Assembly (NCBI GenBank): GCA_017307505.1
Contig: JAFKEE010000032.1
Span: 1-64,000 of the forward strand
Direction: 5' to 3'
DNA from: Acidobacteriota bacterium
GTDB lineage: Bacteria > Acidobacteriota > Terriglobia > Bryobacterales > Bryobacteraceae
DNA length: 64,000 nt
Below, piece by piece: positions 55,306 to 64,000 of the stretch. The notes under the pieces are model-generated. The model was not told the DNA's origin and did not search any database. It saw only the letters and a program-made list of their open reading frames with translations. Each line of letters starts with the position of its first letter. Positions within the stretch are counted from its first letter, which is position 1. The position numbers and the translations under genes were made by a program.

Positions 55306-57306
55306 CTACTGCCCCTCCCCCCAGATCCATTTCGTAAACCAGGCCAGGTTGTCCTCCATGACGTGGCGCTGCTGTTTCGGCTTATTGATGCCGTGGCCGA
55401 AGCCTTTGTAGACCACCAGCCGGGTTTCGATGCCCTGATCCTTCAGCCCCTGGTAGAGTTCGTAGGCATTGGGCAGCGGCACGCGCTGGTCGTTGCCGCC
55501 ATGCTGGATGAGCGTCGGAGTGCGGGCCTGTTTGATGTTCGTGATGGGGGAGGTTTTGCGGTAGATCTCGGGATCGTCCCACGGCGTGGCCTTCAGGTAT
55601 TGCCGCGTGAAGGGATGGATGTCGGTGTTGACATAGTAAGTCATCCAGTCGCTGATGCCCGCTCCTACGCTGATGGCCTTGAAGCGGTCGCTGCCGGTGG
55701 TGAGGAAGGCGCTGATGTAGCCGCCCTGGCTCCAGCCCATGCAGCCGACACGCTCGGGGTCGGCCATGCCCTGGGCGACCAGGGAATCCACACCGCTGAG
55801 CACATCCCAGGCGTCGCCGACGCCCAGATTCCTGACGTTGAGGGAGCGAAACTCCTCGCCGTAGCCGGCGGAGCCGCGGTAGTTGGGCTTCAGGATGATG
55901 GCGCCTTTGGCGGCAAACTGTTCGATGGGATAGTAGCGGTCGGCGGCGCGGTAGGGCCGGTCCACGCCGGTCGGGCCGCCATGGATCACCACCAGCAGCG
56001 GGTACTTCCTGCCCACCTGAAAGTCGGCCGGTTTGATGAGGACCCCTTCGATGAGAGTGTCGTCCTTTGATTTCCACGAGATCACCTCGCGGGTGGCCAG
56101 CCGGAAGTCCTTATATTGTTCGCGGTAGGTGGTCAGGGGCTTGGGTTCAAAAGGAGCTACGGGCGAGTGGTAGACCTCAGTGAAATCGTCCAGGGCGGCC
56201 CCGGTGAAGGCCATCCAGCGGCCATCCCTGGTGAAGGAAGGTGTGCCCGGAGAAAAGGAGGAATCGCCGAAAGCGGCACGGTAGGTCCCTTCCCTGGGAT
56301 CCAGCAGGAACACGGTGGAGGCGGTCTTCTGCAGGCCGCTGAACCAGATGCCGTCCTCCGTCCAGTCGATGAGGGAAGGCTCTTCGTCAAAATTCCGGGT
56401 GAGCAGGCGACTGGGTCCGCCGGCGGCGGAGACCGCGGCCAGGCGCGCGTTCTTGAAATAGAAGAAAGGTTCGCCGTTGGCCGTTTCGTAGGCGATCCAC
56501 TCGCCATCGGGCGACCAGTGCGGATTGCCGTCCGGACCCGGCGTGTCCACCAGTTTCTTCAGGCTCTTGTCTTTCACCGTGATCACGTAGATGTCGGCGG
56601 TGTCGTTGTGACTGAGGTCGGTGTCCTTCTGTGCGCTGAAGGCGATGCGGGTGGAGTCGGGCGACCAGGAGAAATCGTTGACCGTAAAGCTCTCCCCCGA
56701 AGTAAGAGCTTCAGGTTTGGTCTTGGCACCTGGTTCGGCGGGCAGGTCGACAATATAGATGTGGGAGTAAGTGTGGTCGCCGCCCACTACCTCATATTCG
56801 CCGTACTTCTCTTTGCGATCTTTCAAGCTCTTGGACTCGGGCCCGGAGGAGGTGAAGGCGATCCGCTTGCCGTCGGGCGCCCACTCATACGCCTGGACCT
56901 CGATGTCGCCGGAAGTCAATTGCCAGGCCTCGCCGCCCTTCGGAGCGATTACCCAGATGTGCTTCTTCCCGTCGCGGTTTGCGACGAAGGAGATCCACTT
57001 CCCGTCGGGCGACCATTCCGGCGCGGAGGCTCCTTTGGGGTTCTGCGTCAGTTGCAGCGGAGTTCCGCCGGTCGTTTTGGCAAGCCAGACCTGGGTCCGG
57101 AACTCGTTCTCTTCCCAGTTCGCGAAGCCCGCGGTGTAGACCACCATCTGGCCATCGGGCGAGATGCGCACGGCCGAGGGGGCGGAGAAATTCAGCGACT
57201 GTTCGATGGTGGGCACCTTCGGGGCGCCCGCCGCGGATGCGAGCGAAACTACCAGCAGGAGGAGAGCGGCAGCAGGACGGCAGAAGAAGACAGCAAGTCG
57301 CGCCAT
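55306..57306 (-). CDS. exported S9-family prolyl oligopeptidase-like peptidase
   Basis: 666 aa from the ATG at 57306, chosen because it opens a signal peptide (MARLAVFFCRPAAALLLLVV). The first ~390 residues form a beta-propeller with repeated SPDG motifs (SAVRISPDGQMVVY, APEWSPDGKWISFV, NPHWSPDGEWIAYE). The catalytic alpha/beta-hydrolase domain follows with nucleophile GWSQGG, acid in GGNDQRVP and His in GFGHGI. The family cleaves short peptides or acyl-amino acids. Divergent from the aminopeptidase P gene (72 bp between starts), suggesting a shared role in peptide use. Confidence 0.92.
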   Translation of the reverse strand: MARLAVFFCRPAAALLLLVVSLASAAGAPKVPTIEQSLNFSAPSAVRISPDGQMVVYTAGFANWEENEFRTQVWLAKTTGGTPLQLTQNPKGASAPEWSPDGKWISFVANRDGKKHIWVIAPKGGEAWQLTSGDIEVQAYEWAPDGKRIAFTSSGPESKSLKDRKEKYGEYEVVGGDHTYSHIYIVDLPAEPGAKTKPEALTSGESFTVNDFSWSPDSTRIAFSAQKDTDLSHNDTADIYVITVKDKSLKKLVDTPGPDGNPHWSPDGEWIAYETANGEPFFYFKNARLAAVSAAGGPSRLLTRNFDEEPSLIDWTEDGIWFSGLQKTASTVFLLDPREGTYRAAFGDSSFSPGTPSFTRDGRWMAFTGAALDDFTEVYHSPVAPFEPKPLTTYREQYKDFRLATREVISWKSKDDTLIEGVLIKPADFQVGRKYPLLVVIHGGPTGVDRPYRAADRYYPIEQFAAKGAIILKPNYRGSAGYGEEFRSLNVRNLGVGDAWDVLSGVDSLVAQGMADPERVGCMGWSQGGYISAFLTTGSDRFKAISVGAGISDWMTYYVNTDIHPFTRQYLKATPWDDPEIYRKTSPITNIKQARTPTLIQHGGNDQRVPLPNAYELYQGLKDQGIETRLVVYKGFGHGINKPKQQRHVMEDNLAWFTKWIWGEGQ

Positions 57307-57378
57307 TCGCCTATTCTGCGCGCTTCCCGGGGCCAGGCACAACCAGGACGTTGTGCCGTGAAACACAACAGCAGGTGA

Positions 57379-58491
57379 ATGTTACAATTGAGGGGTTTGA
57401 CTCGTGTTCCCGATTCCCGCCGTGAGCGGTGCGCCAGGCTGCTTGCCCTGCTGGAACAGCAGAAAGCAGCGGCCGCCGTCATCACCCATCTCCCCAATGT
57501 CCGCTACCTGAGCGGCTTCACGGGTAGCAATGCCATCTTATTGATTTCAGGCCGCGGATCGACCCTCTACACAGATCCTCGCTACGACATCCAGGCGCGT
57601 CAGCAGGCGAACTGCCCGGTGCGGATTGTTCGTGGTCCGCTGTGGCCGGAGGTGGCCGCGGAGGTGAGAAAACGCCGTCTGTCCAGCATCGCGCTGGAGG
57701 CCGACAAGGTCTCGCATGCCGACTGGCTGGAAGTGGCCAAAACTCTCGGCAAAGGCGTCAAGCTGCGGCCCATGAAGGGCGTGGTGGAATCGCTGCGCGC
57801 CGTGAAGTCGTTGGCCGAGATCGAAACCATCCGGCGTTCGGTGCAGGTGAACTCGAAGGCGCTGGCCCAGACCCTCAAAAAGGTGAAGCCGGGCATGACA
57901 GAGCTGGAAGTTGCCGCCGAGCTGGACTACCGGATGCGGAAGCTGGGCGCGGAAGGAGCGGCGTTCGAAACGATAGTCGCCTGCGGGGCCCGTTCGGCCC
58001 TGCCGCACGCCCAGCCGACGAACGAACAGCTGAAAAACGATCAGGTACTATTGATAGACATGGGCGCAAGCCTGGAAGGCTACGCGAGCGATATGACTCG
58101 GGTGGTTCATCTGGGCGAACCGGGCGCCCGCATCCGCGGCCTGTATGAGGCCGTGTTGGAAGCGCAGTTGCAGGCAATAGCCGCCGTCAAGCCGGGCGCG
58201 TCGTGCGCCGAGGTGGATGCGGCGGCCCGCGGTGCGTTGAAGAAACGGAAGCTGGATCAATATTTTACGCACTCCACCGGCCATGGCCTGGGTCTTGAGA
58301 TCCACGAGAATCCCAGGGTTGGCGCCAAGGTGGAGACGGTCCTCCAGGCGGGCATGGTGATTACCATCGAGCCCGGCGTTTATGTGAAGGACTTCGGAGG
58401 CGTACGGATTGAAGATACCGTCCTGGTGACGGAGACCGGCGTTGACGTGCTCACGCCGACGACAAAGGAATTTGTGGTACTCGCATCATGA
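57379..58491 (+). CDS. aminopeptidase P / Xaa-Pro dipeptidase family (M24)
   Basis: 370 aa from the ATG at 57379; a GTG nine codons later (57406) would fit the family N-terminus equally well. The N-terminal creatinase-like domain includes THLPNVRYLSGFTGSNA. The metallopeptidase domain shows the five metal ligands: Asp in LIDMGASLEGYASDMTRVVH (two), His in HSTGHGLGLEIHENP, and Glu in TIEPGVYV and RIEDTVLV. It removes N-terminal residues before proline. The stop overlaps the accB start (ATGA), an arrangement common in bacteria where a M24 peptidase gene precedes accBC. Confidence 0.92.
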   Translation: MLQLRGLTRVPDSRRERCARLLALLEQQKAAAAVITHLPNVRYLSGFTGSNAILLISGRGSTLYTDPRYDIQARQQANCPVRIVRGPLWPEVAAEVRKRRLSSIALEADKVSHADWLEVAKTLGKGVKLRPMKGVVESLRAVKSLAEIETIRRSVQVNSKALAQTLKKVKPGMTELEVAAELDYRMRKLGAEGAAFETIVACGARSALPHAQPTNEQLKNDQVLLIDMGASLEGYASDMTRVVHLGEPGARIRGLYEAVLEAQLQAIAAVKPGASCAEVDAAARGALKKRKLDQYFTHSTGHGLGLEIHENPRVGAKVETVLQAGMVITIEPGVYVKDFGGVRIEDTVLVTETGVDVLTPTTKEFVVLAS

Positions 58492-58985
58492 CCATTGAAG
58501 AGATTCGTGAACTGATCCATACGGTGTGCTCCACGGGAGTGGCGGAACTGGAAGTACAGCGCGGCGAGAACCGCGTCTGGATCAAGCGCACAGCGGGTGT
58601 CGTCACGCAGGAAATCCATGTGCCGCAGCAGACCCAGCCGCCGGTCCCGCCGCCCGTACACTCCAGCCTCCCTCCGGCCCAGGTGACGGTGGCCGCTCCG
58701 TCGGCACAACCCGCGCCGGGCGAACCCGACCTCACTGACCCGACGCTGGAACCGATCAAATCGCCCATTGTCGGCACGTTCTATGCCGCGGGCGCTCCGG
58801 GTGCGGAGAACTTCGTCAAAGTCGGTGACAGCATCAAGCCAGGCAAGGTGCTGTGCATCATCGAGTCGATGAAACTGATGAACGAGATCGAATCAGAAGT
58901 TTCGGGCACCATCGTCAAGAGGTTGGTCGAAAACGGCCAGCCGGTGGAGTACGGTGAAGTGTTGTTCCTGGTGAAGCCCAACTAA
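58488..58985 (+). CDS. accB: acetyl-CoA carboxylase biotin carboxyl carrier protein
   Basis: A 165-aa BCCP, the carrier of the first step of fatty-acid synthesis. A short N-terminal dimerisation segment ([20 protein letters not shown]) is followed by a Pro/Ala-rich flexible linker (residues about 45-88) and the biotinyl domain. The biotinylation site is ESMKLMNE with Lys129, preceded by the thumb region [20 protein letters not shown]. The site reads S-M-K-L rather than the frequent A-M-K-M or A-M-K-V, which is within family variation. Its ATG overlaps the M24 peptidase stop; accC follows after 15 bp. Confidence 0.95.
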   Translation: MTIEEIRELIHTVCSTGVAELEVQRGENRVWIKRTAGVVTQEIHVPQQTQPPVPPPVHSSLPPAQVTVAAPSAQPAPGEPDLTDPTLEPIKSPIVGTFYAAGAPGAENFVKVGDSIKPGKVLCIIESMKLMNEIESEVSGTIVKRLVENGQPVEYGEVLFLVKPN

Positions 58986-59000
58986 CGGGAACCGCCCCTC

Positions 59001-60368
59001 ATGATCCAGAAAGTTCTGATCGCCAACCGCGGAGAGATCGCCCTGCGCGTGATCTGCGCCTGCAAGGACATGGGCATCAAGACGGTGGCCGTGTACTCCG
59101 AGGCCGACCGCTACTCGCTCCACGTCCGATTTGCCGACGAGGCCGTCTGCATCGGTCCGGCGAAGAGTGCGCTGAGCTATCTGAACATCCCGTCCGTGAT
59201 CAGCGCGGCGGAAATAACGAACGTCGACGCCATTCACCCGGGCTACGGTTTCCTCAGCGAGAACTCCGACTTCGCCGAAGTCTGCAAGGCATCGGGCCTG
59301 AAGTTCATTGGCCCGGAACCGGACGTGACGCGGTCGATGGGTTTGAAGCAGATCGCCCGCGAGAAGATGAAGGCTCACGGCGTGCCGATTCTGCCGGGCT
59401 CCGAGGGGATCATCGAGAGCCCCGAACACGCCCTGGCGATCGCGGAAGAAATCGGATATCCCGTCATTCTGAAGGCTTCGGCCGGCGGCGGCGGGCGCGG
59501 CATGCGCATCGTGCGCTCGCCCGAGGAACTGCCGGGCCAACTGGCCCAGGCCCAGCAGGAAGCGCAGGCCGCCTTCTCGAACGGCGACATGTACTGCGAG
59601 AAGTTCATCGAGAAGCCGCGCCACATCGAGTTCCAGATCATCGCCGACGAACACGGCAATGTGGAGGTGCTGGGAGAGCGCGAATGCTCCATCCAGCGCC
59701 GTCACCAGAAACTGATCGAGGAAGCTCCTTCCGCCGCGATGACTCCGGCCCTTCGCAAGAAGACCGCAGCCGCGTTGAAGAAGGCCCTCTCGGCGATCGG
59801 CTATACGAATGCCGGCACGGTCGAGTTCCTGATGGACGAGACCGGCAACCTGTACTTCATCGAAGTGAACGCCCGCATCCAGGTGGAGCACCCGGTGACG
59901 GAGCTGATCACGGGCATCGATCTGGTAAAGGCGCAGATCCGCGTGGCCCAGGGGGAGAAGCTCCCCGATATTCTGGGCGGGCCGATCGAGATCCGGGGCC
60001 ATGCCCTGGAGTGCCGCATCAACGCGGAGCATCCGGTGACTTTCACCCCATCGCCCGGCCGTATCCAGGCTCTGAACCTGCCCGGAGGCATCGGCGTTCG
60101 TGTGGATACCGCCACCTATAATGACGGTGTGATTCCGCCTTATTACGATTCGCTGGTGGCGAAGCTGATTACGCACGGCCGCGACCGGGCGGAAGCGATC
60201 GCCCGCATGCAGCGCGCGCTCGACATGTTCGTGATTGAGGGGATCCATACCTCGATCCCGCTGCACCAGGCGATCCTGGCGGACCCCGAGTTCCAAAGCG
60301 CCTCCATCGACACGCACTTCATTACGCGATTCCTGGAACGGCGGAAAGCTGCCGCGGCTGCCGAATAG
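59001..60368 (+). CDS. accC: acetyl-CoA carboxylase biotin carboxylase subunit
   Basis: A 455-aa biotin carboxylase that charges BCCP-biotin with CO2 using ATP and bicarbonate. The N-terminal domain starts [20 protein letters not shown]. The ATP-grasp domain carries the glycine-rich loop [33 protein letters not shown] and metal/substrate residues in [15 protein letters not shown]. The C-terminal domain includes [18 protein letters not shown]. Length and motifs are normal. It lies directly after accB, as usual. The SecA-like gene begins 29 bp downstream. Confidence 0.97.
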   Translation: MIQKVLIANRGEIALRVICACKDMGIKTVAVYSEADRYSLHVRFADEAVCIGPAKSALSYLNIPSVISAAEITNVDAIHPGYGFLSENSDFAEVCKASGLKFIGPEPDVTRSMGLKQIAREKMKAHGVPILPGSEGIIESPEHALAIAEEIGYPVILKASAGGGGRGMRIVRSPEELPGQLAQAQQEAQAAFSNGDMYCEKFIEKPRHIEFQIIADEHGNVEVLGERECSIQRRHQKLIEEAPSAAMTPALRKKTAAALKKALSAIGYTNAGTVEFLMDETGNLYFIEVNARIQVEHPVTELITGIDLVKAQIRVAQGEKLPDILGGPIEIRGHALECRINAEHPVTFTPSPGRIQALNLPGGIGVRVDTATYNDGVIPPYYDSLVAKLITHGRDRAEAIARMQRALDMFVIEGIHTSIPLHQAILADPEFQSASIDTHFITRFLERRKAAAAAE

Positions 60369-60383
60369 TCGTTCGCTCCGTTC

Positions 60384-60400
60384 GGGAGGAGGGTGTCATT
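60384..60400 (+). promoter_or_regulatory. strong Shine-Dalgarno plus ATT start candidate
   Basis: GGGAGGAGGG (60384-60393) is followed after four bases by ATT (60398-60400). In this frame no ATG, GTG or TTG occurs between the upstream TGA (60236-60238) and 60602, while conserved SecA sequence is encoded well before 60602. ATT is therefore the best start codon. Confidence 0.6.
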
Positions 60401-62512
60401 CGACGATTCCTGCAATCCCTGCTGCCCGCCGCGAGGCGGGAAGCCAACGCCGTCCAGCAGATCAACGGCCTGCGGGACGAGTTCCGCCAAAGAACCGACG
60501 CGGAGCTGAATGCGGCCAAGCCGGACGATCTGTACCACTGGATCGCGCTGGCGGCCGTACTGGCGGAACGTGAGCTCGGCCTCTCCCTCTTCGATGTCCA
60601 GTTGATGGGCTGCCTGGCCCTGACGAACGGCAGTATCGCCGAGATGCAGACCGGCGAAGGCAAAACCCTGGCCGCGGTACCCGCCATCTCGTGGTTCGCG
60701 CGGCAGCACCAGGGCGTTCATGTGATGACCGTGAACGACTATCTGGCCGCGCGGGACGCGGAGTGGATGGGCCCGGTCTACCGGCGCCTGGGGCTGACCG
60801 TGGGCGCGATTCAACAGGGGATGACCAGCGCCGAACGCCGGGCTGCCTACCGCTGCGACATCACTTACTCCACGGCGAACGAGATCGGGTTCGATTTCCT
60901 GCGCGACCGCCTGGCCTTGTATCCCGGGGACCAGGTCCACCGTCCGTTCGCAGCGGCGGTGATCGACGAAGCCGATTCCATCCTGATCGACGAGGCGCGC
61001 ATCCCTCTGGTCATCGCCGGAGGAAACGACGACGAGGGCGGAGTGGCTGTGCGGGCCGATCAGGTGGTGCGGCACCTGCAGCCCTACCTGCATTCGACCG
61101 TGGATCCGGGCCAGCGGAATGTCGCGCTCACCGATGCCGGCATCCGGGCGGTGGAGAGCGCCTTCGGCTGCGGCAATCTGTTCGACGAGCGGAACCTGGC
61201 ACTCCATACTGCTGTTCAGGATGCACTGCACGCCCACCGACTGCTGCACCGCGACGTGGATTATGTGGTGAAGGACGGCTCCATTGAGCTGGTGGATGAA
61301 TTCAAGGGCCGCATTGCCCAGGATCGCCGCTGGCCGGCAGGACTGCATGCGGCGATCGAAGCCAAGGAGGGGGTGTCGGCCAAGCCGCAGGGCTCGATTC
61401 TGGGCTCCATCACCCTGCAGCACCTGATCGCACTCTACCCGATGGTTTGCGGGATGACCGGTACCGCGGCCACGCAGCGCGAGGAGTTCGAGAAGGTCTA
61501 CGGACTCGCGGTAGAGGTGATTCCTCCGAACAAGCCCATCATCCGCACGGATCTGCCCGACGCGTTGTTCCCTACGAAAGCGGCCAAGGAGAGAGCCCTG
61601 CTGCAGGAGATCAGCCGGGTGCACGACAGCGGCCAGCCGCTGCTGGTGGGGACCGCCAGCGTAGCCGAGTCGGAACAGCTCAGCCAGCTGCTGGCTGGTG
61701 TTCCGCACGAAGTCCTGAACGCCCGTGACGACCGGGCGGAAGCCTCGATCATTGCGCGCGCAGGAGAACGCGGCGCGGTGACGATCTCAACGAACATGGC
61801 CGGACGCGGCACCGATATCCGGCTGGGCGACGGGGTCGCCGAGCTCGGCGGTTTGTACGTCATCGGGACCAACAAGCACGAGAGCCGGCGGATCGACAAC
61901 CAGTTGCGCGGGCGGGCCGGACGGCAGGGCGATCCAGGGTGTTCCCGCTACTTCGTCTCGCTGGAGGATGACCTGATTGTGAAGTTCGGGGACGTGATGC
62001 CGAAGTTCCGCCACGAACCGTCAACGGTGCAGAAGTTCGTGGAAGGCCAGAACCTGGACATCCGGCAGTTCCTGCAGAAGTACGAGATGCCAATCGAAGG
62101 CCAGCGCCACCGGCTGCATACGTACCGTCAAAGCGTGCTGGAGGGCGAATCGACCTGTGCCTCGGAGCTGGAGAGACTCGTCACGCTGCGGACGATCGAC
62201 GACCTGTGGGCGGACTACCTGGCGCGCGTAGCCGATTTTCGGACCGGGGTCCACTGGATTTCGTGGGGCGGCAAGGATCCGCACCAGGAGTACCTGCGCA
62301 CTGTGCACCAGTGGTTTGAAGAGCTGGAAGAGAACCTCCCGGTAGAGATCGAGGCCCGGCTGCGGGCGGCCGAAGAGGCGGGCGGAATCGAACCCACGGA
62401 ACGCGGGGCGGTCTGGACGTATACAACCACGGACCAGCCGTTCGGGACCTGGAGCGAGCGCGTCGTGAAGGGTCTGCGGCGGATGTTCAGCGAGCGCCAC
62501 GGCGGCGCATAG
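60398..62512 (+). CDS. short SecA-like translocation ATPase (accessory SecA), AUU start
   Basis: 704 aa from the ATT at 60398 (see the ribosome-binding entry). The conserved N-terminus (LRDEFRQRTDAELNAAK, LGLSLFDVQLMGCLALTNGS) precedes Walker A MQTGEGKT. The DEAD-type motif is VIDEADSILIDEARIPL, the preprotein cross-linking domain follows, and NBD2 has GMTGTAATQREEFEKVYGL and TNMAGRGTDIRLGDG with QLRGRAGRQGDPG. The C-terminal helical region is short and the zinc-binding SecB tail (CxC...CH) is missing. Housekeeping SecA is normally 830-900 aa, so this is probably an accessory SecA for a subset of proteins. Its stop lies 1 bp from the stop of the convergent glycine-zipper protein. Confidence 0.85.
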   Translation: MRRFLQSLLPAARREANAVQQINGLRDEFRQRTDAELNAAKPDDLYHWIALAAVLAERELGLSLFDVQLMGCLALTNGSIAEMQTGEGKTLAAVPAISWFARQHQGVHVMTVNDYLAARDAEWMGPVYRRLGLTVGAIQQGMTSAERRAAYRCDITYSTANEIGFDFLRDRLALYPGDQVHRPFAAAVIDEADSILIDEARIPLVIAGGNDDEGGVAVRADQVVRHLQPYLHSTVDPGQRNVALTDAGIRAVESAFGCGNLFDERNLALHTAVQDALHAHRLLHRDVDYVVKDGSIELVDEFKGRIAQDRRWPAGLHAAIEAKEGVSAKPQGSILGSITLQHLIALYPMVCGMTGTAATQREEFEKVYGLAVEVIPPNKPIIRTDLPDALFPTKAAKERALLQEISRVHDSGQPLLVGTASVAESEQLSQLLAGVPHEVLNARDDRAEASIIARAGERGAVTISTNMAGRGTDIRLGDGVAELGGLYVIGTNKHESRRIDNQLRGRAGRQGDPGCSRYFVSLEDDLIVKFGDVMPKFRHEPSTVQKFVEGQNLDIRQFLQKYEMPIEGQRHRLHTYRQSVLEGESTCASELERLVTLRTIDDLWADYLARVADFRTGVHWISWGGKDPHQEYLRTVHQWFEELEENLPVEIEARLRAAEEAGGIEPTERGAVWTYTTTDQPFGTWSERVVKGLRRMFSERHGGA

Positions 62513-62513
62513 A

Positions 62514-63791
62514 CTACGGCGCCGCCAGCGGGATGTGGATCATTTCGAATTTGCCGCGCAGCGGCGCCAGCGCGCCATCCTCGCCATAGACCTTCACCGC
62601 CCACTCGTTGGCTGACTTGTGCCAGTCCTGCATCTGGGCCACTGACTTCCCTCCGGCTTCGAACATCTTGGCCTCCGGCACGTACTGTGTGAGATAGACC
62701 TGCGCTTTGTCGGGGGTGATGGTCTCCAGATGGTAGTGCGGGCGTTCGCCCCAGGCGATGCGTTCATCGGACCATTTGCCCGTTACGGGATCCTGCTTGA
62801 TGCGGAACGGGCCGTCGCGCCGGTTGGCCGGCGGCGGAACGTGACCTTCGGGATCGATGCGCACACATTCGACCATGCCGTTGCCGCGATCGCGCATCCA
62901 TATCTCACTCTGGAAATCGGTATACGTGCCTCCGCCCGGCTTGGCCTCACCCGGCCTGCGCACGGAGGCTTTCTTGGTGAAGCCATTGGCCTTGAGCCAG
63001 CCCTGGAGCTCTGACACGGTGTGGCGGTAGAAACTGGGCATGTCGCCGAAGGGCTTGGCCGCGGCGGCCGCTTTGGCCTTCACTTCCTTCACCGCCCCTT
63101 CGGGCGTTTCGGCGATGCCCTCGGTGACGGTGGCTTTGGCCAGGCCGTTTTTGTACTTGGCCTCCAGGGGCTTCAAGTTCTTGACGATGTAGGATTCCAG
63201 CCCTTTGCAGAGTTCGCTCAGGCGGCTGCTGAAGATCTTCATGCGCTCTTCGGCGGGACGCCGGGTGAGTACGATGATCAGGGCCATCACCAGGGCACCG
63301 AAGAACTTGCCGATCCCTTCGGCCAGGTGGCGGGCCGCCCAGTCGATGCGGATGGTGTAGTAGGGGTTGCCGAAGTCGCCGGAATTCCAGGCGCACTCAA
63401 TACCCACATAGAAGTGATAGCCGATGGTTCCGAGCTCAGAGCCGATGTAGGCAATCAGCAACCCGACACCCAGAACGTTGAGGAATCCCGTGGCGATCAG
63501 ATTCCCCAGGGCACGTCCGGCAGCGGCGCCGGGTACGGCTCCTGCACCTCCGGCGAGCGACCCGAGCGCCCCGCCGATGGCGGCTCCGGCAACATTGCCG
63601 ATGATGATCACCATCGCCGCACCCAGCACCATGGTGATGACTCCGCCGACGAGACCGGCAAAGTCCTGGGTGGTGTGTTTGACGATAGCGTCCATGACAT
63701 ACCGGCCCTGCGCCCGGTTCCAGGCGTCGACCAGACAGTCTTTTCGCTTTACGAGTTCATCCGAGGAGAGTCCAAGCCAGGAGATCGCCAT
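62514..63791 (-). CDS. glycine-zipper membrane protein with polymorphic-toxin-like C-terminus
   Basis: A 425-aa protein. Residues 40-120 are hydrophobic with GxxxG glycine-zipper repeats (GNVAGAAIGGALGSLAGGAG, GAAAGRALGNLIATGFL), followed by another hydrophobic helix (FFGALVMALIIVLT). This resembles the DUF6861-type N-terminus of effectors from contact-dependent or type VI systems. A Lys/Ala-rich helical linker (about 215-265) leads to a 155-residue Trp/His-rich domain (GTYTDFQSEIWMRDRGNGMV, WGERPHYHLETITPDKAQVY) that looks like a secreted enzyme or toxin domain which I cannot name. No immunity gene or secretion gene other than the neighbouring SecA-like ATPase is seen. A start with weak ribosome-binding site (CGGAA) is used. 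Confidence 0.6.
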   Translation of the reverse strand: MAISWLGLSSDELVKRKDCLVDAWNRAQGRYVMDAIVKHTTQDFAGLVGGVITMVLGAAMVIIIGNVAGAAIGGALGSLAGGAGAVPGAAAGRALGNLIATGFLNVLGVGLLIAYIGSELGTIGYHFYVGIECAWNSGDFGNPYYTIRIDWAARHLAEGIGKFFGALVMALIIVLTRRPAEERMKIFSSRLSELCKGLESYIVKNLKPLEAKYKNGLAKATVTEGIAETPEGAVKEVKAKAAAAAKPFGDMPSFYRHTVSELQGWLKANGFTKKASVRRPGEAKPGGGTYTDFQSEIWMRDRGNGMVECVRIDPEGHVPPPANRRDGPFRIKQDPVTGKWSDERIAWGERPHYHLETITPDKAQVYLTQYVPEAKMFEAGGKSVAQMQDWHKSANEWAVKVYGEDGALAPLRGKFEMIHIPLAAP

Positions 63792-63871
63792 TTCCGACAG
63801 TTCCTGTCTAGATCGCGGAGAATCCGTACCGGATCACTCACAAGCCGGCAAGAAAAGTCAGAATCCCTTCC

Positions 63872-63911
63872 AACGCAAAACGGCCCGGAGCAGGTTGCGC
63901 TCCGGGCCGTT
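63872..63911 (-). terminator. rho-independent terminator of the gene at the window end
   Basis: AACGGCCCGGAGC (63879-63891) and GCTCCGGGCCGTT (63899-63911) form a 13-bp perfect stem with a 7-nt loop. On the minus strand it is followed by TTGCGTTGG, after the two Ts of the stem itself. It lies 17 bp after the stop of the partial gene. Confidence 0.85.
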
Positions 63912-63928
63912 CCGATTGAGTTTCCAGC

Positions 63929-64000
63929 TTACTGCAAGGGCAGGTCGGCCTGGCCGTTGTCGGCCACTTCCTCGCCGTCCACCTGTTCGGCTTCCTGCAC
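63929..64000 (-). CDS. partial gene, C-terminal end only
   Basis: The minus strand is open from the window edge to a TAA at 63929-63931 and encodes an acidic 23-residue tail (VQEAEQVDGEEVADNGQADL, then PLQ). A strong terminator directly follows, which supports this frame as the real 3' end of a gene that continues beyond the window. Acidic, Gln/Glu/Asp-rich tails occur on several housekeeping proteins; no identity can be given from this fragment. Confidence 0.55.
   Translation of the reverse strand: MQEAEQVDGEEVADNGQADLPLQ

Overview
The window comes from a high-GC chromosome that I place in the Acidobacteriota, most likely the Bryobacterales/Solibacter group. The placement rests on gene families: an 'acidobacterial duplicated orphan permease' (39558-42263), a beta-propeller protein ending in the Solibacter-type TIGR03437 C-terminal domain (16429-18087), three very long Oar-like outer-membrane receptors with a carboxypeptidase-regulatory plug (10812, 31545, 47678), a PEP-CTERM protein, and paired FAD_oxidored proteins. 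I saw no rRNA, tRNA, CRISPR array, transposase or phage gene.

Layout. (1) 299-7366, minus strand: a compact operon of an ECF sigma factor, a giant zinc-finger/FecR anti-sigma-like protein, and two ATPase/permease pairs of ABC-2 type. Its genes overlap by a few bases except at 1415-1589, where a twin-hairpin repeat has split the last junction. (2) 7420-15808: a membrane-anchored DNA-binding regulator divergent from a three-gene operon (FAD oxidoreductase with an SLH-like tail, Oar-like receptor, second FAD oxidoreductase). (3) 15809-16428: a 149-bp tandem array and a 78-bp hairpin. (4) 16429-19382: a TIGR03437 propeller protein and an O-methyltransferase. (5) 19741-25923: envelope genes (PEGA protein, HtrA-like protease, DUF3300 protein, and a coupled set of helical secreted protein, STAS protein, small membrane protein and membrane-fusion protein). 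(6) 25913-27978: a NarL-type two-component system. (7) 28041-35042: a beta-helix protein and a second regulator/Oar-receptor pair. (8) 35082-47527: CorA-like transporter, SDR, RDD and DUF2752 membrane proteins, ADOP permease, aconitase, PEP-CTERM protein and a URO-D family protein. (9) 47678-55287: third Oar-like receptor, PilZ protein, exported RidA, RarA, SpoU methyltransferase and a DUF218 protein. (10) 55306-64000: S9 peptidase, aminopeptidase P, accB, accC, a short SecA-like ATPase and a glycine-zipper protein resembling a polymorphic toxin.

Three observations stand out. First, two tandem arrays 15 kb apart (1-300 and 15851-16234) carry the same element. Conserved flanks enclose an 8-bp stem whose sequence differs between arrays by compensatory changes, and both arrays lie immediately after a gene's stop codon in the same transcriptional orientation. 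Second, the SecA-like gene has no ATG, GTG or TTG for its conserved N-terminus, but an ATT sits at ideal distance after a strong Shine-Dalgarno, which suggests an AUU start. Third, two homologous modules pair a winged-helix/TM/sensor regulator with a divergently transcribed Oar-like receptor.
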